Source of the DNA: Streptomyces xanthochromogenes
GTDB lineage: Bacteria; Actinomycetota; Actinomycetes; Streptomycetales; Streptomycetaceae
DNA: 64,000 nt
Reading direction: 5' to 3'
Assembly: GCF_014650455.1 (NCBI RefSeq)
Contig: NZ_BMUZ01000004.1
Coordinates: forward strand, 558,001-622,000
The notes beneath the pieces are model-generated. The model was given only the letters and a program-made list of their open reading frames with translations, did no database searches and had not been told where the DNA came from. Of this stretch, positions 62,110 to 64,000 are shown piece by piece. Both the position numbers and the translations under genes were made by a program. Each line of letters begins with the position of its first letter. Within the stretch, counting starts at the first letter, position 1.

Positions 62110-62878
62110 GGTTCCCCCTTCCCGATCACGTGTGTTCGCGCGCCGGCGCAGTCCACGGCCCGACGGGAGGCAGCCCCCGTGCACCGGCCCGTACGCACAA
62201 GTGCCTTGGGATTCAGCACAGTTCATTCGTCCGGAGAACGTCCGGGCCATCTCCTGGAATCGCCTCGGCCGACACTCGTACGGCATCGACGCCCGCAACG
62301 GCCACGGTAGTTGCCACCTCGGGGACGTCGGCACCGGGCGGCCCACGAGGGTGGTGCCTGGTCCGGCGACAAGGTGGACGGTTCATGCCCGGGGTCCGGC
62401 TGCCCGGGGTGCCGGGAATCGCGCCGATCTGCACTGCGGTGGCCGCAGGGACCGGTGATCCGTCCGGTTTCCGACTGACCATTGATACACCACCAATGAA
62501 GACATGGGGACCCTTTTCCGGACGCCACCGCCGAAGCCGGCCCCTCCGCACTTCCCGGCTCCGCCCAGCCCCGGAGCCTTTCCCCTCCATTCGGCCACGC
62601 GCCCAACTATGCCCGTTCTGCCCTGTTCTACGACTGGCCGGTGGATGCAGTGGCCGATACCGTCCAGACCCGAAGGGTTGATCCTGTCCGTTCACCGAAT
62701 GCAATGTGTTCTGCGGGTGCGACGCCGTGAATTCGGCGACACTCCGGAATCCGGCGCGGATCGACGGCACCATCGCGCATCGATTCCCTTTGTGTGACTC
62801 GTGTCTTCGAAGTCGCCCGCGGACACGGTGCCCGCGGACACGAGCTGTCCAGAACGATCGGCAGAGACGGTAGCCCTC
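62110..62878. other. Large divergent intergenic region upstream of cluster and MFS gene
   Basis: No convincing gene in 769 bases; open frames here lack family resemblance and consistent codon bias. The region must hold promoters for the leftward small genes and the rightward exporter. It has lower GC in places (62640-62800). Before the exporter, a 13-nt direct repeat GCCCGCGGACACG occurs at 62815-62827 and 62830-62842, and CTCGTGTC near 62799 is complementary to GACACGAG at 62837-62844. Confidence 0.5.
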
Positions 62879-64000
62879 ATGACGCATGCCACAGCCCAAG
62901 CGGCACCCGTCCGCCCCTCGCCCCTGGCGTTCCGCGTATTCCTCGGCGGGCAGAGCGTGTCCCTGATCGGCGACGGCCTCGCGATCCTCGCGATTCCCCT
63001 GCTCGTCCTCGAAGTCAGCGGCTCCCCCTACGCCGCGGTGATGGCCGCCATCCCCCGTACCGTCGGCTATCTGCTGGTCGGCCTGCCGGCCGGTGCGTTG
63101 GTGGACCGGCTGAACCCCCGCAACGTCATGCTGGCCATGGACGTCATACGGTTCGGCATCTTCCTCGTCCTCGCCGTGCTTTCGGCCTCCTCGCACCTGT
63201 CGGTTCCGGTGATCCTCGCCCTGGCGTTCGTGGCGGCGGGGGCCGGTGTCTTCTTCGAGACCGCGCTGACGGTGGCGGTGCGCGACCTGGTCGAGGAGGA
63301 CCGGCTCGTACGGACGAACTCCCTTCTGGAAGCGGCGAATCAGAGCGCGCAGATCGTCGGTCCCGGTCTGGTCGGCGTGCTGTCGGCGCTGTGGGGCCTG
63401 CAAGTGGCGCTCCTGGTCAACGCCTGCACGTTCGCCGTTTCCTTCGTCACCGTGCTGCGCGTCCTGGACGGCAGGGACCGCACGGGCCGGGCCGCCACCC
63501 CGCCGCTGCGAACGGCCCTGCGGGGCGTGGGCGGGGATCTGGTCCAGGGGTTCCGCTGCCTGCGGTCCCTGCGGGTGGTGCTCGTGGTGACCTGCCTCCA
63601 GGCGAGTGCCAATCTGTTCCTCGCCGTCGGCTACCTCCTGGTGTTCTATCTGCGCGACACCCTCCACCTCGGCGCCTCCGCCGCGAGCGCGGTCGTCGCG
63701 GCGGGCGGTGTGGGCGGAGTGCTCGGCACCGCGGTGGCGCTCCGGCTCGGCCGCAGGATGCGGCACGAAACGCTCATCGCGTTCAGCGCGGCCTGTCTGG
63801 GCACCACGCTGGCCTGCCTCGGCGTGGCGACGTCCCTGGTCCCGCTGCTGTTGTTGAACCTGCTGCTCGGCGGCTCCACCGTGACGGCGGTGGTGCTCAT
63901 CCGCACCCTGCGCCAACGCCTGGTCCCCCGAGCCCTGTTGGGCCGCGTCACCGCGACGGCCAGGGTGGCCGCGCTCGCCGCGAGTCCGATCGGAGCCCTG
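62879..64000 (+). CDS. MFS transporter, probable exporter (partial, 3' end outside window)
   Basis: Membrane transporter; 374 residues are visible in an open frame to the right edge. After MTHATAQAAPVRPSPLAFRV come repeated hydrophobic helices, with SLIGDGLAILAIPLLVLEV (TM1), AGALVDRLNPRNVMLAMDVI (loop 2-3 motif A-like) and FETALTVAVRDLVEEDRLVR, typical of the Enterobactin/macrolide exporter-like MFS_3 group. ATG 62879 is the only start before the first conserved helix. Divergent from the biosynthetic operon, it is the natural candidate for product export or self-resistance. Confidence 0.9.
   Translation, partial: MTHATAQAAPVRPSPLAFRVFLGGQSVSLIGDGLAILAIPLLVLEVSGSPYAAVMAAIPRTVGYLLVGLPAGALVDRLNPRNVMLAMDVIRFGIFLVLAVLSASSHLSVPVILALAFVAAGAGVFFETALTVAVRDLVEEDRLVRTNSLLEAANQSAQIVGPGLVGVLSALWGLQVALLVNACTFAVSFVTVLRVLDGRDRTGRAATPPLRTALRGVGGDLVQGFRCLRSLRVVLVVTCLQASANLFLAVGYLLVFYLRDTLHLGASAASAVVAAGGVGGVLGTAVALRLGRRMRHETLIAFSAACLGTTLACLGVATSLVPLLLLNLLLGGSTVTAVVLIRTLRQRLVPRALLGRVTATARVAALAASPIGAL

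Noticed and set aside
62213..63916. A 567-codon minus-strand frame opposite the MFS gene
   Set aside because: Antisense shadow of a clear transporter; Gln/Arg/His-rich composition with no conserved motifs.

Overview
The window is high-GC actinobacterial DNA, almost certainly from a Streptomyces-like chromosome. The signs are third-position GC bias, many GTG and TTG starts, long chains of 4-nt stop/start overlaps, leaderless regulators, and typical gene families (DUF4253, WYL regulators, RsbRST modules, SpoIIE-type phosphatases, MEDS proteins). I see no rRNA, tRNA, CRISPR array, transposase or integrase. Both ends cut genes: a DppC-type permease on the left and an MFS transporter on the right.

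Layout. (1) 1-11.4 kb is a guanidine/urea nitrogen region. An oligopeptide-type ABC importer (permeases plus lipoprotein) follows an agmatine deiminase. A fused urease gamma/beta gene and a divergent urease alpha gene come next, then two paralogous TetR regulators and two more agmatine deiminase-family genes, the last carrying a Tat-lipoprotein signal. Three promoters share one architecture: a TTGACT -35 box merged with the palindrome TGACTGAATTTTCAGTCA at the same spacing from the -10 box. This points to a single local regulon controlled by the TetR pair. (2) 11.5-12.7 kb: a TetR/DUF1772 divergent pair with CTAGC-type operators. (3) 12.7-37.9 kb is a dense signalling region. It holds a 1385-residue hybrid kinase/phosphatase, STAS antagonists, MEDS proteins, two CHASE3 histidine kinases with response regulators, SpoIIE phosphatases, a MarR regulator, an HTH-response-regulator fusion and a complete RsbR-RsbS-RsbT stressosome operon with a fused ATPase/PP2C partner. 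Between these sit a DUF4253 gene, an HTH_42 protein, a WYL regulator and a sirtuin. No sigma factor gene is present, so the targets lie elsewhere.

(4) 38-40 kb: a TetX-like flavin monooxygenase divergent from a TetR. (5) 40.1-43.2 kb: an eroded methylcitrate locus with intact prpD and prpB, a C-terminal stub of prpC and a truncated RamB-like regulator. (6) 43.2-48.7 kb: a valine/isobutyrate catabolic operon (mmsA, acyl-CoA dehydrogenase, hydroxyisobutyryl-CoA hydrolase, mmsB, enoyl-CoA hydratase), all translationally coupled, with a palindrome in its promoter.

(7) 49.4-62.1 kb is the most unusual part: one long minus-strand operon without NRPS or PKS genes. It encodes an AurF-type diiron N-oxygenase, an Fe/2-oxoglutarate oxygenase, a lysine-2,3-aminomutase-like radical SAM enzyme, an enolase-superfamily epimerase fused to a GNAT domain, an Ldh_2 dehydrogenase, two ATP-grasp ligases, a FemAB/GNAT-like transferase, a branched-chain aminotransferase and an FMN 2-hydroxyacid oxidase. 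Two small genes lie upstream and a divergent MFS exporter follows at 62.9 kb. I infer a biosynthetic cluster for a small N-oxygenated, beta-amino- or epimerised-residue-containing dipeptide; the product is unknown to me.
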